Shown one piece after another: positions 1 to 12,460 of a stretch of DNA of 64,000 nt. Where the stretch lies: NCBI GenBank assembly GCA_029224185.1, contig CM055191.1, positions 23,444,991 through 23,508,990 on the forward strand, written 5' to 3'. The notes beneath the pieces were generated by a model. The model was given only the letters and a program-made list of their open reading frames with translations. It was not told the origin of the DNA and searched no databases. Origin of the DNA: Karalla daura (taxonomy: Eukaryota > Chordata > Actinopteri > Chaetodontiformes > Leiognathidae). Each line of letters starts with the position of its first letter. Position 1 is the stretch's first letter. The position numbers and the translations under genes are program-made.

Positions 1-479
1 GGTGTGAATTGAGTGGCAACTCTACTTTCTAAATCAATTTAAATGGCACAATGACACACAATTTTATATCAGATGGTGCAAATGACGCCTTTGGCTTGCC
101 AGGATAAGATGCAAATGATCCCAGTTTACTTATCTGCAACCAAACTGAACAGAAATGTAACAAAAGAAATATTGTTGAACTAATAATATCATGGTAATAT
201 GTTTATTTTACAGTGGAGCCACTATGAAAATACACAAAAATAATCGAATGTTTTGTCCCTAATTCCCGCATTATATTATGGGAACTGGTGGAGCCCAATC
301 CTAAAAGCTTAATTCATGTAATAAATATATGACATAGGCACTGTCAGTCACCCATCCACCCTAGACCTGCAATTCCTTGTTTGCCTGGTTTCCAGTCTAA
401 GTGGAAACTAATGCAAAAAGCCTAAATTAGACATTAACGGGTCTTTCATTTGATTGTGTTGTTTTTTCTTCCTGAACTT
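1..479. other. AT-rich intergenic stretch, nothing recognised
   Basis: No coding, repeat or RNA signal is visible. The base composition is AT-rich and unremarkable. Confidence 0.5.
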
Positions 480-700
480 TCTGATTGTGATTGCATGACT
501 GCAACATTCTGAAGGCTGTAAACTGATAAACATCCATTTAGAGGCAGGGAATACACCTGGACTGGAGGGCACACTCCAGCCCATCACAGGGCACACGCAC
601 ACACACTCACATACACACAGACACACATATACATCATTCACCTCCGTTCAGAAGCAATTTAATGTCTCCACTATTAGACCTTAATGCATGCTTTTGTACT
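480..700 (-). repeat. L2-like teleost repeat fragment
   Basis: On the minus strand this reads like the decayed 3' part of a very common teleost L2/SINE-like repeat. The block around the motif TGTGCCCTGTGATGGGCTGG (plus-strand complement at about 565-595) is preceded by a GT-rich segment and a TGCATTAAGG segment. Similar diverged copies occur near 3.3, 36.7, 42.8, 60.1 and 62.0 kb. The exact family name is not certain from sequence alone. Confidence 0.55.
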
Positions 701-779
701 TGTGAACTCAGAATCTGGTGGATGGTCAGTATTGGAAAGATAATCACAGGCACCGTTTGTGACTCAGTCTGTGATTTCT

Positions 780-905
780 GTGTTAAAGCTCCGGTGAGAG
801 TAGACTGTTGCCTCTGGCTCCAGGGTGTGAACTGGTGAATGGTTGAATGGGATGTGTGTGTCTGTAAAGTGCTTTGAGTGGACTAGAAGATACTGTACCA
901 TGTGT
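780..905 (+). repeat. L2-like repeat 3' end (CTGTAAAGTGCTTTGAGTGG motif)
   Basis: The run CTGTAAAGTGCTTTGAGTGG near 864-883 follows a GTGAACTGGTGAATGG segment. Both are hallmarks of the 3' region of widespread fish L2-type repeats. It carries no coding potential. Confidence 0.5.
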
Positions 906-1195
906 TGCTCTGATGTAAATTGGTTTCAATCAAAGTGTTTTTTAAATGGCTTAATGCCCATGACTTGAAAAGAGGAGCAACAGGTAAAAGGACAAAGGTT
1001 ACTGGCAGTGGCAGTTTGTTCATAGGAGTCATTTTTACAATGCACTATCAAGCAGGGAGACGGCTGTTTCTCAGTGTCAAAGCACGCAAGTTCGTACCTG
1101 TGAACATGTGAAGACTGGACTTTGCAAGTTCACTTGAAAGAACAAACTCCCAGAGAACACAAGGACAGGAGGATGAAATGCATTGTGGGAGATGT
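906..1195. other. Intergenic, nothing recognised
   Basis: A 63-codon open frame at 920-1111 has no recognisable motif and is treated as chance. Confidence 0.45.
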
Positions 1196-1199
1196 ACCT

Positions 1200-1560
1200 C
1201 CCCAAACTTTTTTTAAAGTCCAATCAGGCTAAGGTCGTGCTTCAAATCCCGCCCCTTTTGTGGGTCTTCAGCAAACCCAGTCAGCTTGAAATAGGTACAA
1301 CGGCTCTCCCACTGACGTTTTACATTCATCCCATTGACGATTGACATTTATAAATCTTTTTCTTTCTTTCTTTATTAAAAAAACAGGCCCTCAATGCACT
1401 CTCCGTGGGGTTATATGTGTGCTCACTAGTGCGCTTACTATACATAAAACATAACAGCATAGTGCGGGGTGGCCACTACACCATTCAACTCTTGTGCGGA
1501 CCGGAACCAGAGTTACAGACTTGTGTCATCTCTCTGAGAAAGTTAAAAAACATGAACTTC
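1200..1560. repeat. Probable dispersed teleost repeat, unclassified
   Basis: The segment with CCCGCCCCTTTTGTGGGTCT, TCAGCTTGAAATAGGTACAA and CACTGACGTTTTACATTCAT resembles a dispersed repeat I associate with other fish genomes. A short TTTC run and an A tract lie inside. No terminal repeats were delimited, so class and ends are unknown. Confidence 0.35.
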
Positions 1561-1911
1561 TAAAATTGTCAGTATTTGGGAGAGTGAATATCACCATGTT
1601 TGTTTATAAATGAATTTGACCTCGGATCCATCAATGAACTCTGAACTCAGTGCTACCTACCAATGGATAAATTGCTCAGCTACCAGGCCAATGCAAAGTA
1701 TACATGGGAGCATTTATGTTCTATGCAAGTCCAGGTTTGTGCATACAAATCACATGCATAGAGCATAAAGGAGCCTTTATTGGTTACCTTAGACATTATT
1801 GGAAAAATTGCCACCCCTGACAAAATTTTCAGGATCCACCGCTGGTCACTAAACATGGAGAGATAAATATTAGACCACATAAGTGAAAGTCTTTTATTTG
1901 TAACAGCAAAA
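1560..1911. other. Intergenic, nothing recognised
   Basis: AT-rich sequence without motif or repeat that I can support. Confidence 0.45.
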
Positions 1912-2480
1912 ACATATCAATCAATCAATCAATCAGTCTTTATTTATGTGCTATACAGTGTTTACTGCAGTAATGTTGTGTGGGAATGATTGACACCCCT
2001 GTCTTATATGCCTTCACATTGGCTCAGGAACAACTCCCAGGAAAACCCAGAGAGGGAAAAAAAGGAAGAAACCTCAGGGTGACAGACAGAGGAGGGGATC
2101 CTCACCCAGGACCAGCAGGGGGGCACAAGCAGAACAGTCACAATCAGCAAAATACACACTACAGACAGAAGACAGATAAACAGAGTAATTTACAGCACAT
2201 AGGTTGCAGGTAACGTATCTAGGGGCATACACAGACATGACAGACAGACAAACAGAACGGTTTACAGCACATAGGTTACAAGTAGCATCTGGGACAAGCA
2301 TGCACTATGAAAAATGTGCACAATACGTAAGGACTGGCAAGTAAGACTAGCAGTTTATAGACACAGACAGAGCATTTTACAGAGTGTACAGATACGCAAT
2401 TACCTGTGGCAGATGAAGACAGGACCGGGGAGGTTAGGGTTAGGTCCCTGGAGTGACATGTTAGTCCCATGCAGTCAGGC
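1912..2480. repeat. Dispersed teleost repeat starting at an (AATC)n run
   Basis: It begins with about five AATC units (1915-1936), followed by CTTTATTTATGTGCTATACA. A purine-rich block with AACAACTCCCAGGAAAACCC, GAAGAAACCTCAGGGTGACA and GAGGAGGGGATCCTCACCCA follows. This order is typical of a common non-coding fish repeat. Further on, the TTTACAGCACATAGGTT segment occurs twice (about 2190-2208 and 2261-2279), so part of it is internally duplicated. Short open frames here are shadows of the repeat. Confidence 0.55.
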
Positions 2481-3317
2481 CAACACAGAGAGCATCACAG
2501 CATCATGACACTAAGAAATGGGGCCAAGTGGGGTTATTGATACACAGTTGATCGACTGTCACATGGTGCATCAGGACACTTTTTGAGTGTTTTTTTTTTT
2601 ACTAAAATTGATTAAATGCTCGATTAAGATACAACCATTATTCATATATATATTTATCTTAGGCTATTGTGCCTTATTTCATTTGTATAAAAAACATATT
2701 TTGCCACTTCCACGGTGAACAAACTAGAAACATCACTCCTGCATCACACCTACTTTGTGGATCACACCTGCAGTTTCTAAAGTTTATAGAAATTAGAAAA
2801 AGTGGTTCAGTCTCGGCAGCCTCCCCCTAATGCTGCTCTGACCTAAATCAGGGAAGTCCAAATCCACTTTATTCATGAGGTTTGAGCTGAAATAGATGAC
2901 AGGTTGGCCAATATCCTCATCCTGCTGTCGCCCTGTAGCTGACGTCCAATCTTCATCTGTTCAGAGGAACACTCCTCAAAACATGGAGATTCCAAAAAAA
3001 TTCAGGTGCTGTCTAAAATATGAACAACAACAGGAGGCGATCATTTGCAAGTGAATAATTGCTGTTCATTAGTTCTATACAGTCTGCTTTAGATCAAGAG
3101 CCATCTTCTATTTAAAATAAATTATGTATATTTAAAAACATATACACCTGTATATCAAAAATACATACATATATGCATGTAAATGTAGTTACAAGTCACA
3201 AAACAAAATAATTCTGTATTCATTAATTTGAACAAATTTAAAATATTAAAAATGAATATTCACAGGGACAAATACAGCAAACGAATTTGCATGTTCTATC
3301 TGTTTATGTTTGTGTGT
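2481..3317. other. AT-rich intergenic, nothing recognised
   Basis: A T tract lies near 2590, with TATA-rich sequence around 2645-2660 and 3150-3180. No gene or clear repeat was seen. Confidence 0.45.
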
Positions 3318-3465
3318 GTGTATTGGTTTCCTCTGGTTCCCTCCCACTATTCAAAAACATGCATTAAACAGCTGGAGCTTCTAAAATGTCCCTAGGTATG
3401 AGTGAGAGAGTGAATGGTGTATGTGCCCTGTGATGGACTGGTGACCTGGTGGGCATGAAATGTGA
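3318..3465 (+). repeat. L2-like teleost repeat fragment
   Basis: GGTTTCCTCTGGTTCCCTCC, then AAAACATGCATTAAAC, then GTGCCCTGTGATGGACTGG and GACCTGG follow the usual order of the fish L2/SINE-like repeat, with many substitutions and small deletions. Confidence 0.6.
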
Positions 3466-4630
3466 AGATGAATTGATGAATGAACAAAAACAGCAGATGT
3501 GATGATAAAGCCAGTAAAGGCTTAAGGTCACTCTTCACTTTTGATAATGCATCTTCTAGTAGAGAGAGAGTACTAGAGAGTAAGAGTCCATGTCCACATC
3601 ATAGATTCTCCTGACGTGTAGAGCTCTCATGGAAAAGTGCATTTCTGCTTTCACATACTCCCTTATTTGGTGGTGGAGTGCAGCCTGACATTTGTCTTCA
3701 AAATGCCCCATTTTCCAGGTCTTCAGTTTGGACTATAGCATGTGATTCACATCATTTTCATACACATGAAGCCTTTCAGTGTGATCTATGTGAAGTGTCT
3801 GCCATGATTATGTTTCATACATTTATGCAGGAGTTTTTCCATAACCGCCTTTTCATGCAAGCTTTTGGAGCCACGTTTGAACTTACAGTACCCCGGATCG
3901 GCCATAAGGTGGTGTTGGAGGCCTGCTGAAGATAGCCTTCAGCCCTCGGCTATAATCATGTGGAGAGGGACAGTGCTCCAGAGGGAGGAGGGGGAAGAGA
4001 GCGGATCAAGTGAAGTGAAGCTACTTTTATTCTCAAACATGAATGCATTCTCCTCTATGTGCTTCTGACTGACTAAGTGCATTAATTCCAGTGACTTCAT
4101 AGTTATTTCAGTAGTTCATGGATCAGGTTATGCCTATATTTCTTAAGAAATGTCAGAGTACATCTGCAGAATGCATTCACAGGCTGCGTCATTTTCAGAA
4201 TGAACCCAGTCATTTTGTCAATACCTCCAGGTGCACCTATCACATGTTGCTTTCTATTTATTGACTAGATATCTGCAGTGTCTAGAGTCAGGTATTGTAA
4301 AAAAATAAAATAAAAAAGTATTTTGTTTTGTTAATTGTTATATTTTGCCTGTTCATACTTGAGCTCACACTGTGCTTACTTAGTTCTCCTCTGTGTCCCT
4401 CAGTCCGTCTTATTCCCTCACTCCCATGGCTTACTTTAATTAATTCCCCTTATTATGTTTCTCATTAGGGCGTTGACAGTCTTTTAGACGTGTTTTTAGC
4501 TCATTTCAGTTGAAGACTTTGTTTTAAATGACAAAGATGAAGAGGAAACATTTTTCATTTTAGCACATTCATGTTGTGACATACAGAGCAATGGGAGAAA
4601 AAATAGGGATTACTACGGATCCATATCCGA
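3466..4630. other. Intergenic, nothing recognised
   Basis: Two overlapping open frames of 83 and 67 codons (3678-4068) show no recognisable domain and no splice context. The stretch is ordinary non-coding sequence. Confidence 0.4.
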
Positions 4631-4633
4631 GAC

Positions 4634-4690
4634 AAGAAAAGCACTATATAAGAACCAGTCCATTCCATTTACTGGACCATTACATCACTC
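4634..4690 (+). repeat. Short repeat tail remnant
   Basis: AAAGCACTATATAAGAACCA and the following CAGTCCATTCCATTTAC resemble the terminal part of fish L2-like repeats, which often read gcgctatataaatccagtcc. It is short and diverged. Confidence 0.35.
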
Positions 4691-5826
4691 ATAGAGCCTC
4701 ACTGGATATGTGGACACAAGATCATAATCAAAGACCCAATCTGATGCTGTTTCCAGCAGCCAGACACTTCTCTCAGCACATTGTGGACACTGCCAACTGT
4801 ACAGGAAGGATTAAGAGTGTTCCCTGATTTCTCACAGATTTTCTTTACACAGGAAATTATATCAGCCCTTCCATTCCAGCAACCAACGGAGTTGTCTCCC
4901 TTCAGGCTCTCCTGTGGCTGTCGCGTTGTAAAGATTCAACACAGGTGAGGCTTTTAGAAGACATGATTAATGGTTCCCTTTAATAATTCCCAAATCATTG
5001 TGCTGCCCCTAGGGGTACATCATGTGTCAGTGAATCTATGTTACCATTTGCCATTCACAGTGGTTATGGTCTGGTTAAACTGAAACAAAGTTGGTTAGTA
5101 AGGTTTAAAAAGAAAGGTCTTGGTTTGAGTTAAAGTCACTGTATTCTTTCTTTCTTTCTTTCTTACAGAAAGCACTGACATGGTTTAAAGAGAGCACAGC
5201 AGAAAATCATCACCTTTAAATCATCGTCATATTCATCATTCTGTATTTGAAACAATCTTCGTGTCCACCTGATGAATGCACAGTCACTTCGACAGCTCTA
5301 ATTTGATCTCTACAAATTCCACTCAGATCGCAGCCAAAATCTCACCCATTGCTGCATGAGCTTCGCCAGCCAGTCCATCTACGCTTTTTGACATTTAGGG
5401 GCAGAGCAGGTTCTGAAATAACTGGATGAGGGCGGTCAGACGAGCAAATTATTAGCGTCGCCATTCGTTGAATTGACAATAGGCAGAAAGTGGACATTGT
5501 GTGTGTGTGTGTTGGATTTTGCAGCAGAAGTAACTGCGGTCAGTAAAGGGCTGTAATAGAGAGACAAAACCCTAATAATGGGTGAGCTTGTCAACTCCAG
5601 AGTCTGCCGCAAGATTCCCAAGTCCACAGTCATCAATATGCACACCACGTGATGCCTCCCTCTCTCTCAATCTTTCCCCCTCCTCTTTTTCTTCCCTCCT
5701 CCCTCCTCTCCTGCTGTGTGTCTCCCTCTCGCTACTTCTCCTCTGGCTCAGTGGTGTGTTTCCAAGAGATAAGACCCTTGCTCATTTCACACATGAGCAG
5801 AGTGGAGTTGGGTAAGGCTCTGAGTA

Positions 5827-5827
<1 letters not shown>
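4691..5827. other. Intergenic with a (TTTC)n run and a pyrimidine tract
   Basis: Contains a short TTTC run at about 5146-5166 and a strongly pyrimidine-rich plus strand at about 5655-5740. Nothing coding is supported. Confidence 0.5.
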
Positions 5828-5861
<34 letters not shown>

Positions 5862-5907
5862 ATGCATGTGTGTCTGTTCATTGTGAATGTGTATACCTGT
5901 GTTTGTA

Positions 5908-5959
<52 letters not shown>
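5828..5959. repeat. Double (GT)n microsatellite
   Basis: Two GT/CA arrays, at about 5828-5860 and 5911-5959, are separated by 50 bases of GT-rich sequence. The translated frames here are only repeats of Cys-Val or Thr-His. Confidence 0.95.
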
Positions 5960-5962
<3 letters not shown>

Positions 5963-7461
5963 TTGCATACAAGTTTGCACACTAATGTATGCGTTGAAGG
6001 TTAGAGAAAAAGAAAGCGAGTACAGGCTCCGACTCCAAGTTTTCCCCCCACTTGCTGCTTCTTTACCTCAGCTTTTTGAGCCGTTGATTCGTCTTTCCTC
6101 CAGAACCGTCTGACAGGGGATGAAAGTAACATTAATTTCACTTTTAAATTCTGTTTCACATCACTAAGTTCAAAATACCAAACCAAATGAGAGGCCACCA
6201 CTTTCCACTGAATATGCAGACATAGCTTATTGAATTTTTGTTTCGAGGGGAAAAAATATATACTTTCAGCACTTAAAGTTTTTAAGCCGACCCAGCAGTG
6301 CCAAAACAATAAGACAATGTAGCTCTTGTTCAGTAACTTTTGATCAGACCTGACCAAATGCAATCATTCAACTCTTAATTCATGTGACAAAATTAGGTTT
6401 GAAAAATATTTTTTCAGATTTGTGATGATGTTTTACAGTTTTTCAAGAGGGCCATCAAGTATATACCTTACTAGTAGTTTAAAAAGAAGGCAAAGAAGAA
6501 CTTGGTCGAATGAACCTACCCTGATGGTTTATAGGAAATGGACAGACCTGATCAAAATCACCAAATTTGAAGATCTATGGTATTATGGCTAGTCCACCAC
6601 TTTGGTTCAATCTGTTGCGTCTCGGCAACACTTCTGTGTGTTTTGCTTTTACTGACATATCACCAAGAGCTTCATTGAGATTTCAAAAATAATTTACATG
6701 TTCTTTTCTAGGGGATAGCGACTTGGGAGGGAGGTGATTGGTAGAGGGTAATAAAGAAAACTGATGGGAGAGAGTAGAGGTTACTGCACCATTTGGCCAT
6801 ACATAGTGTATTGTTTGGTAGATTGTTTTTCTTATGTCCCACGAGATATAATAAGATAGTAAGAGATACATCCATATGTTGTCAATAATGCATCCATTGG
6901 TGAGACATTGAGTGATGCGACAGCCATTATGCTCCATGTTGCTGTCTGCCCTGCTAGACAGGAATGACATGCCTCAAAGAGGCTCAGTGGTTAACAGGCC
7001 ATCCAGTCATAACTACCAAACTAGAAATAATGAAACAGAAAGATTAGACAAGAGTACAGACCAAAAGAAAAAAAAAAGAGGACAATCACAGGAAAATCTG
7101 CTGGGCTGACAGGTCACAATGTCTTTTGGTCTCGTCAAGGGCCAGACCTCAGCTATCAGGTGTTTGAAATTAGCACTTTTGTCCCTGGTCACTGCTGAGA
7201 GGAGAAATGTACTGGTTTAGGAAAGTACAGAAGGGAGAGAGGAAAAGGAATGTGACTGAGCAAAAGAGAAAATGCCAGAAACAAACAGAAACGAGTCTCA
7301 CATGAGACTTCCATTAAAGTATAAATGGAACAAACACAAATACGAATGAAATAAATGTTTGGGTTGATCACGTGTGTTATTTGTTTGCATGCCCCCTTGT
7401 CGTGTGTGGGTTTTTCTTCTCTGAAGGATTCGGAGAATTATCTATCACCACACTAAAGACA
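5960..7461. other. Intergenic, nothing recognised
   Basis: Open frames up to 120 codons (minus strand 6001-6363) are random-looking. No repeat family was identified. Confidence 0.4.
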
Positions 7462-7496
7462 ATATATCTTAACAGTTTACAAATGTTAAGATATAT
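7462..7496. repeat. Perfect 13-bp inverted repeat (hairpin)
   Basis: The arm ATATATCTTAACA (7462-7474) and its exact complement TGTTAAGATATAT (7484-7496) flank a 9-base spacer. It could form a small AT-rich hairpin or be the remnant of a small inverted-repeat element. No function is implied. Confidence 0.7.
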
Positions 7497-8080
7497 AAAC
7501 AACCATTTACTTTATTAAAAGTCCATTCAATACAAGACTTTATTCCTGTTGAAGCAACCATAGTTCAAGGCCAGTGTTTGTGGTTCTTTTTTTCTTCTCT
7601 GTTGTTTCAGAAACCAAGCAGGCAGTTGCCCCAAAGTCAAACTTGCAGTTTTTGAACATTGTCAGCATTTTTCTCCAAGGCAATGCAAATTGGTAAACAA
7701 AAGTGTAGCAAAGGGAGTGCAATGTCATATTTAGAATACATTGACACTTTCTTTAATTTTATGGTTTACATTTTTCTTTTTTAATGGATGCTCTTGTGTT
7801 TATGTTTACTATGTATGGCTCGTGTGGTTAATTTATGCAATACAAGTATCTTGGAGGTAAAAACCTTGACATTGTTGATGCCACCACTGCTAAAATTTCA
7901 ACCCATGTTAATTCATGGGGTTAAACACGTCTCTGCTGTAATTTATTGCCACAAGGCTTGCGGTCCCTCTCTCTTTTGCATTCATCACGTTTCATCACGT
8001 TCTGTGTAATTCAGTGGAATCATGAAAAAAAGAGAAAAAAAAAGCAACAAATGAAGAGAGTTATCCATGCAAATACAAGC
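7497..8080. other. AT-rich intergenic, nothing recognised
   Basis: No supported feature. Confidence 0.4.
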
Positions 8081-8084
8081 TAAT

Positions 8085-8370
8085 GAAGAGTTTGCTTCCC
8101 CCTCAGAGGAGCCCTTTTGTCTCTGATACTCAAGCTTCTCTGAGAGTGGCTTGGCGGCAGCACAGCGCTCACAGCAATGTTCATTTGCCCAGACAGTCGA
8201 GTCTTAGGGGAGCAGGGAAGGAGGCGTTGCTGCAGTTGAGCTCTCGCAGATTTCAGCAGTCTGCCTGGCCTAGCGCTGCACTTAGCTGTCTCATTCTTGG
8301 CTTGCATGGATTGGGCTGCATTGACCCTCACAGTCAAGGCTGGCAGAGATGTCGAGGAAATGGCTGTCTT
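8085..8370. promoter_or_regulatory. Candidate conserved non-coding block
   Basis: A GC-balanced, non-repetitive block stands between AT-rich flanks. It is open in both strands for 85-115 codons, yet neither translation resembles a known protein. Such islands in fish deserts are often conserved non-coding elements. This is inference only, since conservation cannot be seen from one sequence. Confidence 0.25.
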
Positions 8371-9440
8371 ATTTCATGCCTACAGAGTCAAAATACGCAT
8401 CTCATTTCAAACAATATTTTGTATTTTTGACCGAACTGGGCTTTAACTACAACTAATTAAAATAAATTGGATAAAAGTAATTACAATTTCCTATTCAAGG
8501 CTAAATTATTTCTGTACATCAGGGAAATGTACCTAAATGTCTATAGGGACTCTATTATCCATGTCACTGTTATTTAAAAAGAGCTCTACTGGTTGTTAAT
8601 TGTATTTCCCTTTGGATAAGGAACATGGGGCCACTATTGCTCTTTCACCTGATAGTGGGGCCATGTCTTGTGAACCAGAGACTTATCTTATCTGGTCCCT
8701 GAGGGAGAAAATAAGTAAGATAATTTTCTGAGGTGGAATGTTTACATAAAATGAGGGAAAATACGTTAAGACTGGAAAAATAAGACAGTGGCCAAATATG
8801 TGGCCAGTGCATGTGCACAATTCAAACTGGAAGCTGAAACTAGGAAATTGAAATATGCTTGTGAATGATTTCAGTGATCCAGTGATCTATATCTTAGAGA
8901 TATTTTTTTTACAATCTTTAGTCCAAGTGGAGGATACCAGAATCTAAATTCAACACCTTAAATACTACAGTTAACAGCTGCCAAAAAAGACTCTCCTAAC
9001 AGTCTGGGGTCAATATGTGTTAACAACAGATTTCTGCTTTTGTCTGTCTTGGAAGTTACTCTGGCCCTGCCAGTACTGACACTCACAGAAAAGACAACGC
9101 TATCCAATCTATCCTTTGACGAGCAAAGTGCCTGCAAAAGGTGTAAGTGACGTTTCACCTGACACAATCCCTCAAAAGTTGTGTCGTGATATCTAATTAC
9201 TGAAAGCAAGATCGGTGTTAACCTTGTTTGTCCAAAAAAAAAAAAAAAAAGATGAACCCCAATCTGGATTTGGACCTTCAATCCTGAAGTTGGCCGATAT
9301 CGACCAACCACTGGGTAACCCTATCAACTCATAAGTGACAGTATCAATCAGTGGGCCTGTCACATCAGTCTGGTCTGAAGTGCCTCATCAGCTGGACAGC
9401 CAGTGATTTATTTTCTTACCCCTGACACCGACTACAAGGT
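8371..9440. other. Intergenic with a small imperfect inverted repeat
   Basis: ACATGGGGCCACTAT (8623-8637) pairs with ATAGTGGGGCCATGT (8652-8666) with two mismatches over 15 bases. An A tract lies near 9234-9250. Nothing else was recognised. Confidence 0.5.
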
Positions 9441-9449
9441 TCACCTTTT

Positions 9450-9605
9450 TGGTTTGGAGTGAAATGGTTTCACCAAATACTGAATGGATTCTCATTTAAT
9501 TTGGTACAGCTATCCACAATCCCCAGAGGATGAATCTTTGTCAGTTGACCTATTACCATCATCAGGCACGCATTTTGATACTTTGGTTTGTGAGAAAATA
9601 GCCAT
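9450..9605 (+). repeat. Dispersed teleost repeat (ATTTGGTACAG / GATGAAT type)
   Basis: The order AGTGAAATGGTTTCACC, CTGAATGGATTCTCATTTAA, TTTGGTACAGCTATCCACAA, CCCAGAGGATGAATC and ACCATCATCAGGC follows a short non-coding repeat common in fish, usually read as atggattgccatgaaatttggtacag...ccccaggatgaa. Its class is unknown to me. Confidence 0.6.
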
Positions 9606-12290
9606 CACACCGCGGGTAAACAAAATAAGATAAATGACATTTGAAATCTGGAATTTGAAATCGCTTCATATATTGCCAGTGGTGATTAGTGTGATTGCTT
9701 TCACGTGCACAGGGGGACCATGTGATTGAGACGACAGGTAGCATGTGTGAACTCACAAAGAAGGCTGAGAGAGAAATTGAGAGATTTGACTGCTTGGGAA
9801 CACGAGAGAGGGGAAAAATGTGAAAAATCCTGAAAAATTAAAGATGCTATGAAAATGCGAAAAAAAAATCGATGAAACTGTATCTTGAATTGAAGAAAAA
9901 AGTCTGAAATTTAAGCCGAGTACTGTATAAATACTGTATGAATACTGTAAAATTGTCATCTTGAAATGTCAGTGCTTTAATGACGCATTAATGTATGTTG
10001 TTAAAGCATAGTGGATGTCCTTTGACATATAGAGTCATTACATTTTGCAATATATATTGTGCTGAGCTAGATGACTTCCTCACACACAAAGTGGCAACTA
10101 GGTGGAGGAAAATGTTTTTTCAGTCATGTGCAAGCAAAGATGGGGCGAGTTCAAACACATTATTATGTAAAAGGACTACAAGGCCTCAGGAGCACTACAT
10201 ATTTGCAGATATACAGCATATGTACTATATTTATAGAGGAGTCCAGGGATGGTGCACTTGTCATTGTCGTTACACTCACACTATGAACATACCTTCCTGG
10301 CTTTCTTACAGATGACTCTTATGATGCTCAATAACACGTTATATAAGAAATCACTCTCAGCAAATGCATGAAATAATCCATATGGTTAATGCTCATATAT
10401 AGGGAATTGAGGTGATAAAGTAAACCTGGCTTTAACCATAGAAAAGTGAGGCTTCCAATCCCATTGTGCCTAATTCACTGCTGCCCAGAGTGTGAACCCT
10501 GTGCTGAAGTAAGCACAGTGGTGAGGCTTGTTCAACCCTATCTCGTTGAAGCAGACATCAAGTCGAATGAATATTTGTATGCAACTGAAGTGCTATCCAG
10601 GTGTCAGCTCCATACTTTAGTTGAGTCGCCCTCCCCAGTGGAGGCAGGCAGCAGAGTCCTCGTTGGTGGGTGGACGCCCGGTCTCTCTGACACTTCCTCA
10701 CAAACAAACTTCTCTCGCTCAGGGCTGCGGACCAAGATAGCAATCCAATCTTGGGTTATATTAAGAGGCTTCAGTGTAGTTATTACAGCAGTGCCACACT
10801 CAGGCCTCTCTCTCTCAACTTGGGGAGAGGAATATAGTGCATATCAGTCCAATCATACACCCACGGAGTGTTATATTAAACCTATGTGGTTAGTGTCAGA
10901 TAATACTTTTTGCCAGCTTTGCACCATCTGTATGTGCTGTCTCCACTCCCGAGAGGATATAATGCTAGCCTTCCATTGGTAATTATCTCACTTAGATGAA
11001 AATCCTACAATTAATCATTTTTACTTGATGTGAACCCATCACTACATAGTTCACCATTTGGAAGATAATTATAGTCATTTCAAACTTGCAATTGTTTCCT
11101 ATCGTTTGTCTAAGCTTTGATGTTGGTCTTGCTAACATGACACATTGATTTGTGGTTCAACAGTACAAAATATGCGTGAACTTGTACTGTAAGCATGTTG
11201 TAGTGCAAGGGAGTGCAAGCAATTTGTCATCCTGGTGGCAATGGCTTATCAGCCATTATCCGCTTGTCTTGCGGTAAAACTGTTTGCTAAGTTTGTTTTG
11301 TTGCCCTCTCGTGGCCAAAATAATTAATCTTTAATTGGCACTGTGAATGGCTGTTTTTGTTTTGCCTGTTATACTGTATTTGAACCGGTTCTACAACACC
11401 AGCTTGTTAGTTATGCAGCATGCCAAAGTTGGATGATGCAGTAGTTAAGCCAGGCTTGTGGCAATATTGTTGGCTAACCATCAGGAAATTAAGAGCTTTC
11501 CAAAGGAACATTCTCTCAGACCACTTACAGCTGGCTTGTCATACAGGCTGAACTGTGTAGGTTATCGTGATTAATCATTTGTATTGCTATTTGCATTTTT
11601 ATTTGTAATTTACTGACCTTATTTTATTTGCTTAGGCTTGCAACTCCAAGAGAATGAAAACTCTGGGCAGCTTATCATCATGACAGTATTATACAAGCGA
11701 ATAGCAGCAATATATCAGTCTGCCACAAAGGGAGAGGAGTAAATACAAATATAGGTTTAATTGAGCTCTCTAAACTGCATATGTAAATGCTTAAAATTTG
11801 TAATTCTCTATTCCTTACAAATGGGATGGCTGATCTCATTATGCTGTAGTTTGCGCCGAGATAAGCTGTGGGCTGCTTATAAAAATGATGCATTTTGAGT
11901 TTTTAGCTAATTTCATGTTGCGGAGGAAATCCATAGATTAGCAACCAAGCAGAATATTAACAGCAGGTCTCCAACTGCTGACCTTTTGCTCCATGCAGAA
12001 ATTTGTTCTGTTGCTTCACAGGGCAAATAAATCAAAGTGATGTCAATGAATTATCACTGTGTGATATCTTACCATGCAAATTTATAAATATATCAAATCT
12101 GCAATTGCGCTGTTTTCTGGCACCAGACTCTTAAATAGTTTGTGCTCAGTTCCAGTTCACCCTCTTGAAGACACTCTGACAACGTTCATGACCAAATGCA
12201 AATAAGGGCAAGGATTACCATTTAATGTTTTCACAAACGTTGCCTTTGTTTCCACAGACCTGCTCTGTGTGAATTTCCCAGAATGCCTCA
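9606..12290. other. Long non-coding stretch, no gene supported
   Basis: Includes a 178-codon frame at 10446-10982 that opens with GTG and has no recognisable domain. The sequence is non-repetitive and AT-rich. No repeat, RNA gene or motif cluster was identified. Confidence 0.4.
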
Positions 12291-12460
12291 CTGAAGCATC
12301 ACCATTACCAGAAAGCCAGTAATGGGGACTGAAAGATGTAATTACAGTGGCAGAATGTAAATTATGGACTCATAAATCATGCTAGTGGGCAGGCAATAAT
12401 GCACACAAGCGAAGTGCCTACAAACAATGGTCTAATTACCCGCCAATTACCTGGTTAATA
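12290..12460. promoter_or_regulatory. Candidate enhancer: paired AATTACC homeodomain sites
   Basis: AATTACC occurs at 12434-12440 and again at 12445-12451, exactly 11 bp apart (about one helical turn). A TTAATA core follows directly, and GTAATTACA lies upstream near 12338. Homeodomain proteins bind TAATTA-type cores. The block is non-repetitive and resembles developmental conserved non-coding elements. The enhancer function is inferred. Confidence 0.4.

Noticed and set aside
5649..6113. 154-codon open frame
   Set aside because: Made largely of GT microsatellite (Cys-Val repeats).
10446..10982. 178-codon open frame, longest in the window
   Set aside because: It opens with GTG, shows no domain, signal or periodic codon use, and has no splice context. 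Length is plausible by chance in 64 kb.
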